The notes beneath the pieces are model-generated. The model was given only the letters and a program-made list of their open reading frames with translations, did not search any database and was not told the origin of the DNA. Shown piece by piece: positions 38,494 to 50,627 of a stretch of DNA of 56,229 bases (the first letter of the stretch is position 1; each line of letters begins with the position of its first letter). Position numbers and translations under genes: made by a program. The stretch covers positions 1 through 56,229 of the forward strand of contig RFNG01000154.1 of NCBI GenBank assembly GCA_009927275.1, in the 5' to 3' direction. This DNA is from Sphingobacteriia bacterium. Its GTDB lineage: Bacteria; Bacteroidota; Bacteroidia; B-17B0; Aurantibacillaceae.

Positions 38494-41400
38494 TTAAAGG
38501 CGAATGCCAATTATACAAATATCATCAACCTGCTCTTGATCCCCCATCCATGATATTAGAGTTGTGTTTAAAATATGTAATTGTTCTGCTTCAGGTTTAG
38601 CTGCTATAGATTCAAGGAGGCTATAAAACGGACGGTACTTAAATTTTTTTCCGGCCGGTCCCCCAAACTGATCCGGGTAACCGTCACTGCACAAATATAT
38701 CATATCCCCACTGTTATAATGACATGAAAATGTTTTATAAGGCATATTGGAATCTGATAAGCCAACGGCCATTCTATCACAAGGTAAAGGGTTATGAAGC
38801 CATTGATTTACAGCTTCTGTTTCGCCCGTTGAATGTTGATGTAATAATACCGGCTTATTATTTGCAGCAGCATAACAAAGTTCGCGGGTTTCCATATTAA
38901 TAGCCAATAAAATTCCATCAAATCCATCGCGTCGCCCTTCTTTTCCAATATGCTGAATTAGACGGTTTTTAACAAATTGAAATACCTCACCGGGTTTTTC
39001 AATTTCTTGTTCATTAATAGCTTCATTCATAAAGCTCATATTTAATAAACTCATAAACGCACCGGGAACGCCATGCCCGGTACTGTCACAAACTGCAATA
39101 TAAAACCAGGCATTCTTTTTGGTAGCCCAGTAAAAATCGCCGCTAACCACATCTTTAGTTTTATATAAAATAAAATACTTACTTAAATGTTGGTTTAAAA
39201 AATCATCATGCGCCAGTAAGGCGTATTGAATTTTTCGAGCATAATGTAAACTGTCTAAAATTTCATGTTGTTTTTTACTTATGATTTTATGCTGAAGCGC
39301 TACCTCCTCATGTTTTTTTCGTAACTCTTGTGTTCTGACTTTTACAACATGTTCAAGTTTTTTTTGACGACGCTCTAAAATACGAGTTCGCTGTTTAAAG
39401 ATTAAAAAAACAATTAAAATACAAACAAGGCCTAACAAGACAATAAACGTGTTGGTTTTCCAAAACGGCGTTCGAATGGTTATATACAACCTCAAGGGTT
39501 TACTCCAGGTTTCAGATTGCCGACGGCATTTAATTTCAATAGTATAAGTTTCTGGTGGAATTTGTGTAAGTTGTATCCGATTTAATGTAAAGGGCTTAGA
39601 CCATTCATCAAAACTACCTAATACCCTATAGGTATATTCAATATTTTCAGGATGTCCGGGTTCAATTGCCGAAAACTCAATATCCAGCGTGTTATTTTTA
39701 TGATGTAAACTTATGGCATTAGGCATCCCTGATGCAAATCGAGATATTACCTGAGGTTGAATTAATTGGGTTTGATTGGAAAACCAGATTAGGGTGTCGT
39801 TTTTGAAAATAGTATGCCAGGGCACGTCGTAATTAAAAACACGAATATGATTAAGCTCTAAATGTAATGGTACATTTTGTTTTTTTAGTTGGGAGGTATT
39901 TACTATAGTTAACCGGTCATTGGCAGCTACAAGTAATTGATTGGAATCTGATTCATGTATGCAATGTTCTGAATTAACACCAATTCCAACAAATCCATCC
40001 CTGAATTGAAAGCATTTAAATTTTTTAGAAGATTCTGAATTTGATTCAAGTTTATAGGCAATGCCATTGCGTGTTCCTATCCATAATCGCTGACTTTTGT
40101 CAGTATTAATACTTATTATATTTAAATTTGGTAAACCGCTTTCAGTACCATACTGTGTTAACGTTGTTTTGTTAAGTGCCAACAGCCCCTCGCCTTCTGT
40201 GCCAATCCAAAGTGTTTTAAAGGCATCTTGATGTAAAGCAAGAATTGGAACGTTTTTTAATGACGGTAACAGTATTTGTTGAAATTGCTGATTTTTTAAA
40301 ACAAATACTTTTCCGCTTTGAGTGCCGATATAAATACCGGAATCCATGATTTGCAGTGCCGTAATGGGTATTGCATTTAAAAGTTGACTTGCCGGATGAA
40401 CAACTATTTTTTTATCCTTTAAAAACAATAATTTGCCTTTTGATGTTCCCATCCATAATACTTTGGAGTGGTTGTGGTATGCCATAGTATTTATGGAATT
40501 TAAATAGCCGGAAGAATCTGTAAAATGATTAACAGAATTTGCATTTAATGCACTTAAGCCGGTTTGAGATGCTATATAATGCATTTCATCTGCTTTACAA
40601 AGTGCCTGTGGATTTTGAAAATTACCGGATGTATTCCAGTGTATTAAATCAATGGTGTTATGGTGCAAACGAGATAACTCACCTGAATTGCTTAATAATA
40701 AGGCTCCTGAATGAACATCCGGTGCAATAGCCCAAATACGTTCACCTATGGGAATACCTGCATGTGTAATATGCTTAAACCGAAAGCCATTATATTTTGA
40801 TAGATTAACGCGGGTGCCAAACCATAATTCATGCGCAAGATCTTCATAAATACTGTACACGGTATTATCACTTAATCCATCACGTTCGGTTAATACCTGA
40901 AATCTATTGGATGGATCTAATTTTAAGACACCTTTATCTGTACCAAACCATAAGCAATCGGATTGATCTGCATGAATGTGATATACATGTTCAACATTAA
41001 ATTCAGGCGTATTAATATAACTTATACTTGTATTTTTAACTTCAAATACCCTTTTTGCACACTGAATCCATATAGTTTTTTGGCATTTACTGCATATACA
41101 TTTTGTACCTGTAATCCTGTTTGTTCGATTGGAAAACGCACACAGGTATTAGATTGAAAACACAATAATCCTGAATTTTCAGTTGCCACATACACGGTAT
41201 CTCCGGAGCCTGAAATGGCATTTACTGATACAACGCCTAAACCTTCAAATGCATATAAACCAAAATCATCCAATTTATAAATACCCTCTTTTGTGCCAAT
41301 CCAAATTGTACCATGCGCATCTTCATATATACTGGTAACGGATTGTACCTGCGCATTTGAAACCTTACATACATGAAGGGTATTGTTTTTAATCCAAACT

Positions 41401-42005
41401 AAACCGCCATCCTCGGTACCGCACCAAATACGTCCGGTGCGATCACACATTACAAACCGTATATAATTACTGGGCATACCGCAATGGCGATTGTAGTGAT
41501 CGTACGAAATACCGTTAAACCTAACTACACCTTCATTGGTGGCTAACCACAGGGCACGTTGGTGATCTTCTGTTATGTCGTATATACGATTATGACGCAG
41601 TCCCTGTTGTTTACCATAACAGCAAAAGGATGCTGTATTTTGATCGCGGGTATAAGGGGGTAAGGCGGGTTCACGTTCAGGTTTTATATATTTGTTTTCA
41701 ATCCATTGATAAGCAACAGGAAAGGTTGTGACATTTAAATTTTGAGGTGTTTTTAATACACGTGTTTCGCGACCGTATGATTGTAAATTATCAAGAATGC
41801 TGTACGTTTTTTTAACATTTACAGAACCGGATACTGTTTGGTATTTAAGCGCTGTAGTGTGAGTTGAATCTAAATTAAAACCTTGCGTACGAATTGTATC
41901 TTTAGAAAATGGTTGACTGGTAATTGGACCTGATGTTTCACCTTGCTTAACCTTGGTATTACATGCTATAAAAGCTAAGATGCATATACTCCATAATATC
42001 CGCAT
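38494..42005 (-). CDS. Propeller/Y_Y_Y sensor with SpoIIE phosphatase output (one frameshift)
   Basis: About 1170 residues after adding one base. The N-terminus is a lipoprotein-like signal (LAFIAC). Two-component-regulator propeller repeats follow (GTEDGGLVWI, IWIGTKEGIYKLD, LWIGTRNGIAYKL), then a Y_Y_Y domain, one transmembrane helix (FIVLLGLVCILIVFLIF), a coiled coil, and a SpoIIE/PP2C domain with VSGDFYW, CDSTGHGVPGAFMS and LCSDGYPDQFGG. It should sense an extracellular ligand and control a phosphoprotein, not phosphorylate one. The reading breaks at an A6 run (T6 on plus strand, 41076-41081); A7 restores the frame between 41022 and 40860. Confidence 0.82.
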
Positions 42006-42012
42006 AACAATG

Positions 42013-43365
42013 TTAAAATAATCCGTACAATAATCGGCCTACTAAAAAATAAATTGTAATGCCTATAATGTCATTGAGTGTGGTTACAAAGGGTCCCGTA
42101 GCAAGTGCGGGATTAATTTTAAAACGATTTAATGTTAACGGCACAAACGTTCCCAAAACCGAAGCGCATAAAATAACTGTGAATAATGACATACTTACCG
42201 TTGCCGCAAGCTGCCAGTCTTGAATTATAAATGCATAACTCCATATCAGCACGGCACAGATTAATCCGTTTAAAACTCCTACACCAAGCTCTTTAAGTAA
42301 ACGCGGGATAATGGTATTAGAAATAATAGATCGGTTGGCTAAGCCCTGTACAATTATTGCACTGCTTTGTACGCCCACATTTCCACCCATTGCACCAATT
42401 AATGGAATAAAATATGCCATTTCGGGATGAATTCGAATTTGGGTTTCATAGGCTCCAATAATACGAGAACCTATGATACCTCCACACATACCCACCAACA
42501 GCCACGGTATGCGTGCCCTGGAATTTCTCCAAAATCTGTCATTGGGATCAACATCATCGGATAAACCACTTAACCGCTGCACTTGCTCATCTGCAGATTC
42601 GCGAATCACATCCACCACATCATCAATAGTAATTCGCCCCACCAAGCGTCCCAGGGTATCTATTACAGGTAATACAACCAGATCGTACTTTTGCATTATA
42701 CCTGCTACTTCTTCACTGGTTGCTAAAACATTTACAGAAATAATATCAGGTTCAAATAGTTCTTCTACGCGCGCCATTGGATGTGCAATAATTAAGCGTT
42801 TTAGCGACAGCATCCCACGTAACCGCCCCACTTCGTCAACCACATACACTGCATACATTACATCAACATTTTCAGCCTGTTCACGAATTTGATGTATACA
42901 CTGCGAAACATGATCACTGGTGTACACACGCACCAGTTCTTTTGCCATAAGCGAACCTGCTGTACCTTCTTGATATGTGATTAATTCTGCAATGTCACTG
43001 GCCTGGGTAATATCCTCAATTTGAGATAAAACTTCTGTTTGAATATTTTCTGGTAATTCAGAAATCACATCCGCAGCATCATCACTGTCCATATTATCAA
43101 GCTGCTGTGCAATTTGTTTTGTGCTTAGGCTGGATAATAAAATTTCGCGGCGCTCTTCATCAAGTTCTAATAAAACTTCGGATGCTGTTTCAGAAGAAAT
43201 GGCTTTAAAAACAATGAGTGCTTCGGTATCGTTTAACTGCCGAATTACCTCCGCAATATCAGCAGGATACCACTCTGCCAGCATTTGCCGGATGTGTTGT
43301 TCTTGTCCAAGCTCAATGGCATGACGGATATGATTTAAAACGTCTGTATTTAGTTCTGCTGGCAT
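42013..43365 (-). CDS. mgtE: Magnesium transporter MgtE
   Basis: 450-residue Mg2+ channel. The N-terminal helical superhelix domain holds ADIAEVIRQLNDTEAL and DDAADVISELPENIQ. The CBS pair follows (TSDHVSQCIHQIREQA, ITIDDVVDVI). The C-terminal membrane domain has about five helices with the pore signature PLIGAMGGNVGVQSSAI and GPFVTTLNDIIGI, where the Asp in the last segment is the Mg2+ site. Length and order are standard. It ends 7 nt before the sensor gene and follows its own -7 box. Confidence 0.95.
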   Translation of the reverse strand: MPAELNTDVLNHIRHAIELGQEQHIRQMLAEWYPADIAEVIRQLNDTEALIVFKAISSETASEVLLELDEERREILLSSLSTKQIAQQLDNMDSDDAADVISELPENIQTEVLSQIEDITQASDIAELITYQEGTAGSLMAKELVRVYTSDHVSQCIHQIREQAENVDVMYAVYVVDEVGRLRGMLSLKRLIIAHPMARVEELFEPDIISVNVLATSEEVAGIMQKYDLVVLPVIDTLGRLVGRITIDDVVDVIRESADEQVQRLSGLSDDVDPNDRFWRNSRARIPWLLVGMCGGIIGSRIIGAYETQIRIHPEMAYFIPLIGAMGGNVGVQSSAIIVQGLANRSIISNTIIPRLLKELGVGVLNGLICAVLIWSYAFIIQDWQLAATVSMSLFTVILCASVLGTFVPLTLNRFKINPALATGPFVTTLNDIIGITIYFLVGRLLYGLF

Positions 43366-43373
43366 GGCGCATG

Positions 43374-43381
43374 TAAAAGTA
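43374..43381 (-). promoter_or_regulatory. -7 promoter box TACTTTTA for mgtE
   Basis: TAnnTTTR match on the minus strand, 8 nt before ATG at 43365. An alternative ATG two codons upstream (43371) would sit only 2 nt from the box. Confidence 0.4.
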
Positions 43382-43397
43382 CAAAGAAGTGTTTGTA

Positions 43398-44309
43398 TTA
43401 TACCGTTACAATTAAAAGTATGGCACCAAGTATTGCAAGTGCAGAAGCCAACAGAGCAGATAGCGTTATGGGTTCTTTATACATCCAACGGTTTATGGGT
43501 AATGTTAATAAGGGTAATAAGGCAAAAATAGATTGCGCCAAAGCGGCGGGTAAAATTTGTATTGTATACAAGGATAAACTGACACCAATGAGCGGACCAA
43601 ACAGCGTACCCCATACTATATAGGTTAATGTACGCTGACGGTTTAAAAAAACGTATTTTACTTGGGGCAGTAAATGGCTATTTAATCCCAGTACAATCCA
43701 ACTTGAAATGCCGGCAAATAGTAATCGAATCCATACGGCTTCCAAGGCATGTACAGGTAATTCTTTAAAAGCCCATTTAGATAAAACCAGGCCAAATCCT
43801 TGACAAAAAGCACCCAAAATTCCGTATACTATACCTTTTGTATTGCGTTTAAATCCATATGCCTCGGATTGCCGCGCATCCGATTTTGAAAAGCTTAGCC
43901 ACGTAACTGCAATTACAATTAAAAACATCCCTAAATAACTTTCCCATTTTAAAATTTCATTTAAAAATATCCAAGAGCACCATGCTGCAGAAACGGGTGC
44001 CAAACTTGTAAATAAACTTCCTAAACGGGGACCTAAATGCACGAAACTTGAAAAGCTAAATCCATCACCTATCGTAAAGCCAACAATACCAGAAACTGCA
44101 AACAGCCAAAATCCAAGATTTGCACTGTCTGTTATCAAATTTAACGCGGAACTACTTGCTAAAACCAAACTTAAAATGATACATGCAAAAGTTAATCTTA
44201 ATGGATTAACTACTTTAGGATTTACACGTTTAGAAGCTTCCGTAAACGGAAAAATACCTATACTCCAACTCATAGTGGTTAGAAGTGCACATATAATTCC
44301 GCTTATCAT
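43398..44309 (-). CDS. EamA-family (DMT) transporter
   Basis: 303 residues with ten predicted transmembrane helices in two repeats, the layout of drug/metabolite transporters. The repeat boundary is near the charged loop SFSKSDARQSEAYGFKR. Each half shows the EamA pattern (GDGFSFSSFVHLGPRLGSLFTSLAPV in the first, SLYTIQILPAALAQSIFALLPLLTL in the second). The substrate is unknown. It overlaps the yggS gene by 4 nt (ATGA), so it is transcribed with it. Confidence 0.83.
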   Translation of the reverse strand: MISGIICALLTTMSWSIGIFPFTEASKRVNPKVVNPLRLTFACIILSLVLASSSALNLITDSANLGFWLFAVSGIVGFTIGDGFSFSSFVHLGPRLGSLFTSLAPVSAAWCSWIFLNEILKWESYLGMFLIVIAVTWLSFSKSDARQSEAYGFKRNTKGIVYGILGAFCQGFGLVLSKWAFKELPVHALEAVWIRLLFAGISSWIVLGLNSHLLPQVKYVFLNRQRTLTYIVWGTLFGPLIGVSLSLYTIQILPAALAQSIFALLPLLTLPINRWMYKEPITLSALLASALAILGAILLIVTV

Positions 44310-44971
44310 TTAGTAGGTTTACGATCTCCAAAAATTGCAGTTCCCATGCGAACCATTGTGCTACCATGTGAAATAGCTAATTTATAATCGGAACTCATAC
44401 CCATGCTTAACACATGGGCGTGTGGAAACAGAGTAGATAACTGCATATATGCCTTTTTAGCCTTTTTAAATTCCTGTTCTAATATGGCTGTTTCGTTTGT
44501 AAAGCTGGCCATTGCCATAAGGCCTAAAATTTTTAGGTGTGGATAGCGTGTGGTAATATCAGAATGTATAAAGGCCTGGAATTCATCCTCACTAAAACCA
44601 AATTTACTTGTTTCGCTCGCTACGTGCAGTTGCAATAATACAGGTTGGATTTTTCCAATTAAAGCTGCTTGTTTTTCAATTTCATGAGCCAACTCTTTGC
44701 GGTCTAAACTGTGTATTAAATAAACATAGGGTAGAATCTGTTTTACTTTATTACGCTGCAAATGGCCGATAAAATGCCAGTGAATGGCTTTTGGCAATTG
44801 TGCCTGCTTGGCATGCAACTCCTGAACATAATTTTCTCCAAAATCTCGTAAACCGGCATTATAGGCCTGTAAAATATTTTCTGGAGTATGATGTTTTGAT
44901 ACGGCCAGCAAAGTAACCCCCTGGGGTAATGCCTGCTGAATGTGATGTATCCGTTTTGAAATTTCGGTCAT
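44306..44971 (-). CDS. YggS-family PLP homeostasis protein
   Basis: 221 residues. It binds pyridoxal phosphate and regulates vitamin B6 and amino acid levels. LLAVSKHHTPENI contains the PLP-binding Lys. DFGENYVQEL, HWHFIGHLQRNKVK and LSMGMSSDYKLAISHGSTMVRMGTAIFG, the phosphate-binding end, are all in place. A reading from 44992 is possible, but ATG 44971 overlaps the DUF1015 stop (ATGA) and starts MTEISKRI, so it is the better start. Confidence 0.92.
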   Translation of the reverse strand: MTEISKRIHHIQQALPQGVTLLAVSKHHTPENILQAYNAGLRDFGENYVQELHAKQAQLPKAIHWHFIGHLQRNKVKQILPYVYLIHSLDRKELAHEIEKQAALIGKIQPVLLQLHVASETSKFGFSEDEFQAFIHSDITTRYPHLKILGLMAMASFTNETAILEQEFKKAKKAYMQLSTLFPHAHVLSMGMSSDYKLAISHGSTMVRMGTAIFGDRKPTK

Positions 44972-46175
44972 GCCTGCATGGAATATATACAAAGCGCACT
45001 CAGTAGTTTAGGCTCTATCCAAGTTGACTTTGGAGGCATGGTTTGATTTGAATCTGCAATACTTTTAAGTTGATTAAGCGAAACCGGATGCAGTACAAAT
45101 AAAATATCAGCCCTACCTTCATTAACCCACTGCGTTTGCTGATGTACAGGACGTATACCGGGAATGAAACTAACCCGTGAATCATTTCTTAAATCTGTAA
45201 TGTTAAACAGCGGTTTTAAAATTAAGTCATTTAAAAGCTGGGTGTCTAATTCGGAATGCGTATAACGTTTTTCAATTGTCCAACAATACCAAATACCATT
45301 TGTATAAAACCATATTTGTCCTTGTGTTACTGGGGCTTTAAATTCAATTTCAGGAATCAATGATCCGTATTTTTTGCAATGCGATACCAGTACATTTCTA
45401 TCTATGGGCCTGTCAAGTTTAATGGCACGGTTAAATTCAATAATACGTAATTGTGTTTCAGAAAAAAATACACCTAAATAATGTGCATATGACTCCGTTT
45501 GGGATTTGGATTTCCACAACCGGGCCGACGAGGCTGACCTGTGATGCCCATCTGCAATATAAACGGCATTAAGTTGTTGAAATTCAAATTGCATTAATTG
45601 CACTAAACCGGAATCAACACAGGCCAAATTTCATGCCGCGTACCTTCGGAATCTGTAAAACCGGTTTCTGAGGGGGTTTGCATTATACCATTTATACATG
45701 ATGTAAGATTAGGCCGTTCAGGATATGCAAACAACACCGGCTCTGCATTAAAGCCACACACATCCAGGTATTTTTGTAATTTAAATTCGCGGGATTCTAA
45801 CGTTTGTTCATGTATTTTAATAATTCCATTAAAATAATCCTGCACTGCAATTGTTGCTATAACACCTGTGTAAACAAAGGCGCCTTTTTGCTGGCGGTAA
45901 ACATAATATCCGGCTTGAACATCCTGTTTTAAAATACCTTGATGTGTAAATTCCACAAACCGCTTTCGGGTTTTTTGTAGTCGCTCATCAGACCCTGCTT
46001 TGGTTATTTGCCCATCCTGAAAATCAGGATGTATAACGTGTAAAAACGATTGCGGGTAATTTTTTAAATGGTGTTTTAAATCCTCTGCAGAATATCGGTC
46101 GGCAGGATGTGATACCACATTAGATGCCTCAGCAGCATTAGGTCGATACGCACGAAACGGACGGATATCAGCCAT
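44968..46175 (-). CDS. DUF1015 family protein (one frameshift)
   Basis: About 402 residues if one base is restored. The N-terminal half begins [12 protein letters not shown] and continues VVSHPADRYSAEDL and YVYRQQ. The C-terminal half has VYIADGHHRSASSARLWK, the conserved His-rich motif of the family. The first frame ends at 45603 with HEIWPVLIPV; the second opens before 45627. Adding one base near 45617-45620 (GTGTT to GTGGTT in the gene) gives HEIWPVVDSGL. In other Bacteroidota this family sits next to serA and serC, and here serA is adjacent. Function unproven, possibly linked to serine metabolism. ATG 46175 is preferred to TTG 46181. Confidence 0.82.
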
Positions 46176-47118
46176 TGGCAAAAGCCTTGATTAATAGTTC
46201 GGCTAGTTCAATACCTATACGTTCTTGGGCTTCACGTGTAGCCGCTCCAATATGCGGACTTAGTGAAAGTTTAGGGTGTTGTATTACCGAGGGATCCGGT
46301 TGAGGCTCATGCGCGTAAACATCTAAACAGGCATGGGCTACGCGTTTAGAATCTAAGGCTTGCAATAATGAATGTTCATGTATGACAGATCCGCGCGACG
46401 TATTAATTAATATAACACCGGGTTTTAAAAGTAAAAACTGATCGGGACCAATAAGTTCTCCACCCGGTACATGACAGGTAATAATATCGGCATGTTGTAA
46501 AACCGATTCTAGTGACTCGGTTTGCACTTCAACGGTTATTTCAGATGCTGCAATGCTCCATGCCAGTTTTAATTTTGTAATATTGGGATCATAAACCCGC
46601 AATTGCATACCAAGGCCCAGTGCCATTTTAGCAACTGCCTGACCAATACGACCAAAACCCAAAATGCCAAGGGTTTTACCCTGCAATTCGGTGCCTTCTG
46701 AAAACTTTTTTTTCAATTCGTTAAAAGCTGTAGTTCCCCGTACAGGCATTTCACGGTTACTCTGGTATAAAAACCGAACTGCTGAAAATGCATGTGCAAA
46801 TACCAATTCGGCAACCGACCGACTGGATGCTGCAGGCGTATTAATAACTTGAATGCCTTTAGATTCGGCAAATGCCACATCGATATTATCCATACCCACG
46901 CCACCGCGTGCAATAATTTTTAATTGTGGGCAGGCTTCAATAAGTTCTTTACGAACTTTAGTTGCACTTCGTACAACCAATGCGTCAATGTTATAAGTAT
47001 TAATATACGTGGCTAATTCAGATTGAGGTATGGCTTGGGTTTGAACATTAAAACCTGCTGCTGTAAGACGTTCGATGCCCGAGGCATCCATCCCATCGTT
47101 GGCTAAAATTGATTTCAC
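46168..47118 (-). CDS. serA: D-2-hydroxyacid dehydrogenase, SerA-type
   Basis: 316 residues, probably D-3-phosphoglycerate dehydrogenase, the first step of serine synthesis. The NAD-binding loop is [18 protein letters not shown]. The catalytic Arg is in INTSRGSVI and the Glu/His pair in [10 protein letters not shown] and [23 protein letters not shown] is the substrate-loop motif. There is no C-terminal ACT domain, as in short SerA forms. The GTG start at 47118 sits 4 nt from a TAATTTTG box. It precedes DUF1015 with an 8-nt overlap. No serC is in the window, so the role is likely but not certain. Confidence 0.85.
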   Translation of the reverse strand: MKSILANDGMDASGIERLTAAGFNVQTQAIPQSELATYINTYNIDALVVRSATKVRKELIEACPQLKIIARGGVGMDNIDVAFAESKGIQVINTPAASSRSVAELVFAHAFSAVRFLYQSNREMPVRGTTAFNELKKKFSEGTELQGKTLGILGFGRIGQAVAKMALGLGMQLRVYDPNITKLKLAWSIAASEITVEVQTESLESVLQHADIITCHVPGGELIGPDQFLLLKPGVILINTSRGSVIHEHSLLQALDSKRVAHACLDVYAHEPQPDPSVIQHPKLSLSPHIGAATREAQERIGIELAELLIKAFANG

Positions 47119-47122
47119 GCTT

Positions 47123-47130
47123 CAAAATTA
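47123..47130 (-). promoter_or_regulatory. -7 promoter box TAATTTTG for serA
   Basis: Full TAnnTTTG match on the minus strand, 4 nt before the GTG start at 47118. Confidence 0.5.
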
Positions 47131-47191
47131 GATATTTATGCGTAAATCTCATTGCAAGATGTAAAATCATATTATTTGCAAAGTGTTTTAT

Positions 47192-47199
47192 TACCTTTA
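47192..47199 (+). promoter_or_regulatory. -7 promoter box TACCTTTA for proS
   Basis: TAnnTTTR match ending 7 nt before ATG at 47207. The same TACCTTTA sequence precedes the sugar isomerase gene and pyrG. Confidence 0.45.
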
Positions 47200-47206
47200 T
47201 GGCTGA

Positions 47207-48684
<1,478 letters not shown>

Positions 48685-48699
48685 AATAATGTAAATAGT

Positions 48700-49401
48700 A
48701 TGACACAACACGAAATCATTTTAAAACTGCTTCAGGAAAAATCCTCCATGAAACAGGACGTGTATCTTAAAACCCAAGCTGCATTTGATGAATTACGAAA
48801 CCTGTTAAAAGCACAAAGCGATCGTATATCAAGCGCTATTAATACAATAGATAAACGTATTCGTGTGGAATTTAAAGATGTAGGTATACAATCGATGTTT
48901 ATTAAAGTAGCCGGTGATGTTTTGGATTTTCAAATGCATACTAACGTATTTAATTTTCAAACTACACACCCTATATATAAACATTCCTATGTACGTCAAA
49001 ATCCACAAAATGCTTACAGTGGCATTATCAGTATTTATAATTTTTTAGCCGATTCATACAAATACAACCGCTTGCAAGATGTAGGGTATTTAATAGCCCG
49101 CATTTTTATTAATCGCGAGGGCCGCTTTTGGGTTGAAACCCGTATTAAATCATTACAAGCATATACTTCCATTTCTGAACAAGCTTTTTCGGCAGATGCA
49201 TTACAGCACATTATTGATCACCTGATTATTTTTGCAATTGAATTTGACTTGTACACACCTCCCTTTGAACAAATGCTGCAGGTAACAGTTGCTGAATTGC
49301 AGGAAAAAGCTTCGGCCATGGCCTTACGAACCGGTAAACGTTTAGGTTTTTTAGGAAGTTCGGGGCATGAATTTAATATCGAAGATGTTTCAAACCTTTG
49401 A
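48700..49401 (+). CDS. Conserved-looking cytoplasmic protein, unknown function
   Basis: 233 residues with no signal peptide or membrane segment. The first 55 residues are Lys/Glu-rich helix. The middle is mixed alpha/beta with aromatic motifs (VLDFQMHTNVFNFQTTHPIYKHSYV and IISIYNFLADSYKYNRLQDVGYLIARIFIN). The last third is helical. I do not recognise the family. It starts 15 nt after proS and its end overlaps the glycosyltransferase gene by 17-35 nt, so the three probably share a transcript. Confidence 0.6.
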   Translation: MTQHEIILKLLQEKSSMKQDVYLKTQAAFDELRNLLKAQSDRISSAINTIDKRIRVEFKDVGIQSMFIKVAGDVLDFQMHTNVFNFQTTHPIYKHSYVRQNPQNAYSGIISIYNFLADSYKYNRLQDVGYLIARIFINREGRFWVETRIKSLQAYTSISEQAFSADALQHIIDHLIIFAIEFDLYTPPFEQMLQVTVAELQEKASAMALRTGKRLGFLGSSGHEFNIEDVSNL

Positions 49402-50545
49402 ACATTTGAAAATTAAACGTCTTATCATAATCGGTCCCGCCTACCCGCTTCGTGGCGGCCCTGCAGTTTTTAATGAAAATTTAGCATGGCACTGCCAACA
49501 ATCCGGAATTGAAACCGAAATACTTTCATACACCTACCAATACCCTTCATTTTTATTTCCAGGCAGTACTCAATTTAATACATCAGATGCTCCAAAAGAC
49601 CAAATAAAACGCCGGGCCCTAATTCATACTTTAAATCCCTATACCTGGTGGACTACAGCAAAATACATTAAACAACAAAAACCGGATGTAATTCTTATTC
49701 GGTTTTGGCTGCCCTTTTTTGCTCCCGCATTGGGCAGTATTGCCCGTTTGGTATTTAAAAGCACCCGTGTTATAGCACTTACAGACAATGTAATTCCCCA
49801 TGAAACACGAATTGGCGACCGTATGCTAATTCGTTATTTTATAAAATCATGCCATGGCTTTATAACCATGAGCAAATCGGTTAAAGATGAGTTAGAACAT
49901 TTAAATATTAAAAAACCTATTGCATTAACCCCCCATCCATTGTATGAAACGTATGGTCCCGCCATGGAACGTAAAAAAGCACGTGAGATTTTACAATTAC
50001 CCATGGATGCCGATATTGTATTGTACTTTGGCCTTATTCGCCATTATAAGGGATTGGACTTGTTAATTGAAGCATTTAACAACTGTGCGGCACAACTACC
50101 CAATATGTATTTACTTATAGCCGGAGAATGCTACGAAAAACCTGAACCCTACAGTGCCATGATTGCTGAATCGGCATATAAACAGCGCATTATATGGCAT
50201 CAGCACTTTATTAAAGATGAGGCCATACCCGCTTATTTTTGTGCTGCAAATTTAGCTGCTCAAACCTACAGACATGCCACAAACAGCGGGGTTAGCATGC
50301 TGGCCTATTATTACCGTACACCGTTATTGGTAACGGCCACAGGCGGACTACAAGATATTGTACCCCACAACAAAGCCGGTTTTTGTATACCCGTTAATAC
50401 CTCAGCCATAGCAGAACATTTAGTGTTATATTTTAAAAATAATCTCGAACAGCCGTTTAAACGTGGCTTAGAATCAGAACGTATTAAATACCAGTGGTCT
50501 GCGTTTTTAGATGCCCTTCAAACCCTTTATAAAAGTATTTCCTGA
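49367..50545 (+). CDS. Glycosyltransferase family 4 protein
   Basis: 392 residues with the GT-B fold. The N-terminal domain has IIGPAYPLRGGPAVFNENLA. The C-terminal nucleotide-sugar domain shows VLYFGLIRHYKGLDLLIEAF and the donor-binding region SGVSMLAYYYRTPLLVTATGGLQDIV. No signal peptide is present; the enzyme probably works on the inner leaflet for surface polysaccharide or lipid glycosylation. Met at 49385 is an alternative start that shortens the overlap with the upstream gene. No other sugar genes are adjacent. Confidence 0.83.
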   Translation: MNLISKMFQTFEHLKIKRLIIIGPAYPLRGGPAVFNENLAWHCQQSGIETEILSYTYQYPSFLFPGSTQFNTSDAPKDQIKRRALIHTLNPYTWWTTAKYIKQQKPDVILIRFWLPFFAPALGSIARLVFKSTRVIALTDNVIPHETRIGDRMLIRYFIKSCHGFITMSKSVKDELEHLNIKKPIALTPHPLYETYGPAMERKKAREILQLPMDADIVLYFGLIRHYKGLDLLIEAFNNCAAQLPNMYLLIAGECYEKPEPYSAMIAESAYKQRIIWHQHFIKDEAIPAYFCAANLAAQTYRHATNSGVSMLAYYYRTPLLVTATGGLQDIVPHNKAGFCIPVNTSAIAEHLVLYFKNNLEQPFKRGLESERIKYQWSAFLDALQTLYKSIS

Positions 50546-50580
50546 TTGTAAAATTTTGAATTATTTGTTGAAAACAAATC

Positions 50581-50595
50581 TGTGCAGTACGCACA
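50581..50595. promoter_or_regulatory. Short inverted repeat upstream of the condensin operon
   Basis: TGTGC-AGTAC-GCACA, a 5-bp inverted repeat with 5-nt centre in the 82-bp gap before the operon. TACATTTA (50604-50611), a TAnnTTTR box, follows 8 nt later and 16 nt before the ATG. The position suggests an operator overlapping the upstream edge of the promoter. Weak evidence. Confidence 0.25.
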
Positions 50596-50627
50596 AATGA
50601 ATTTACATTTAGTAGGATTATTGTTTT

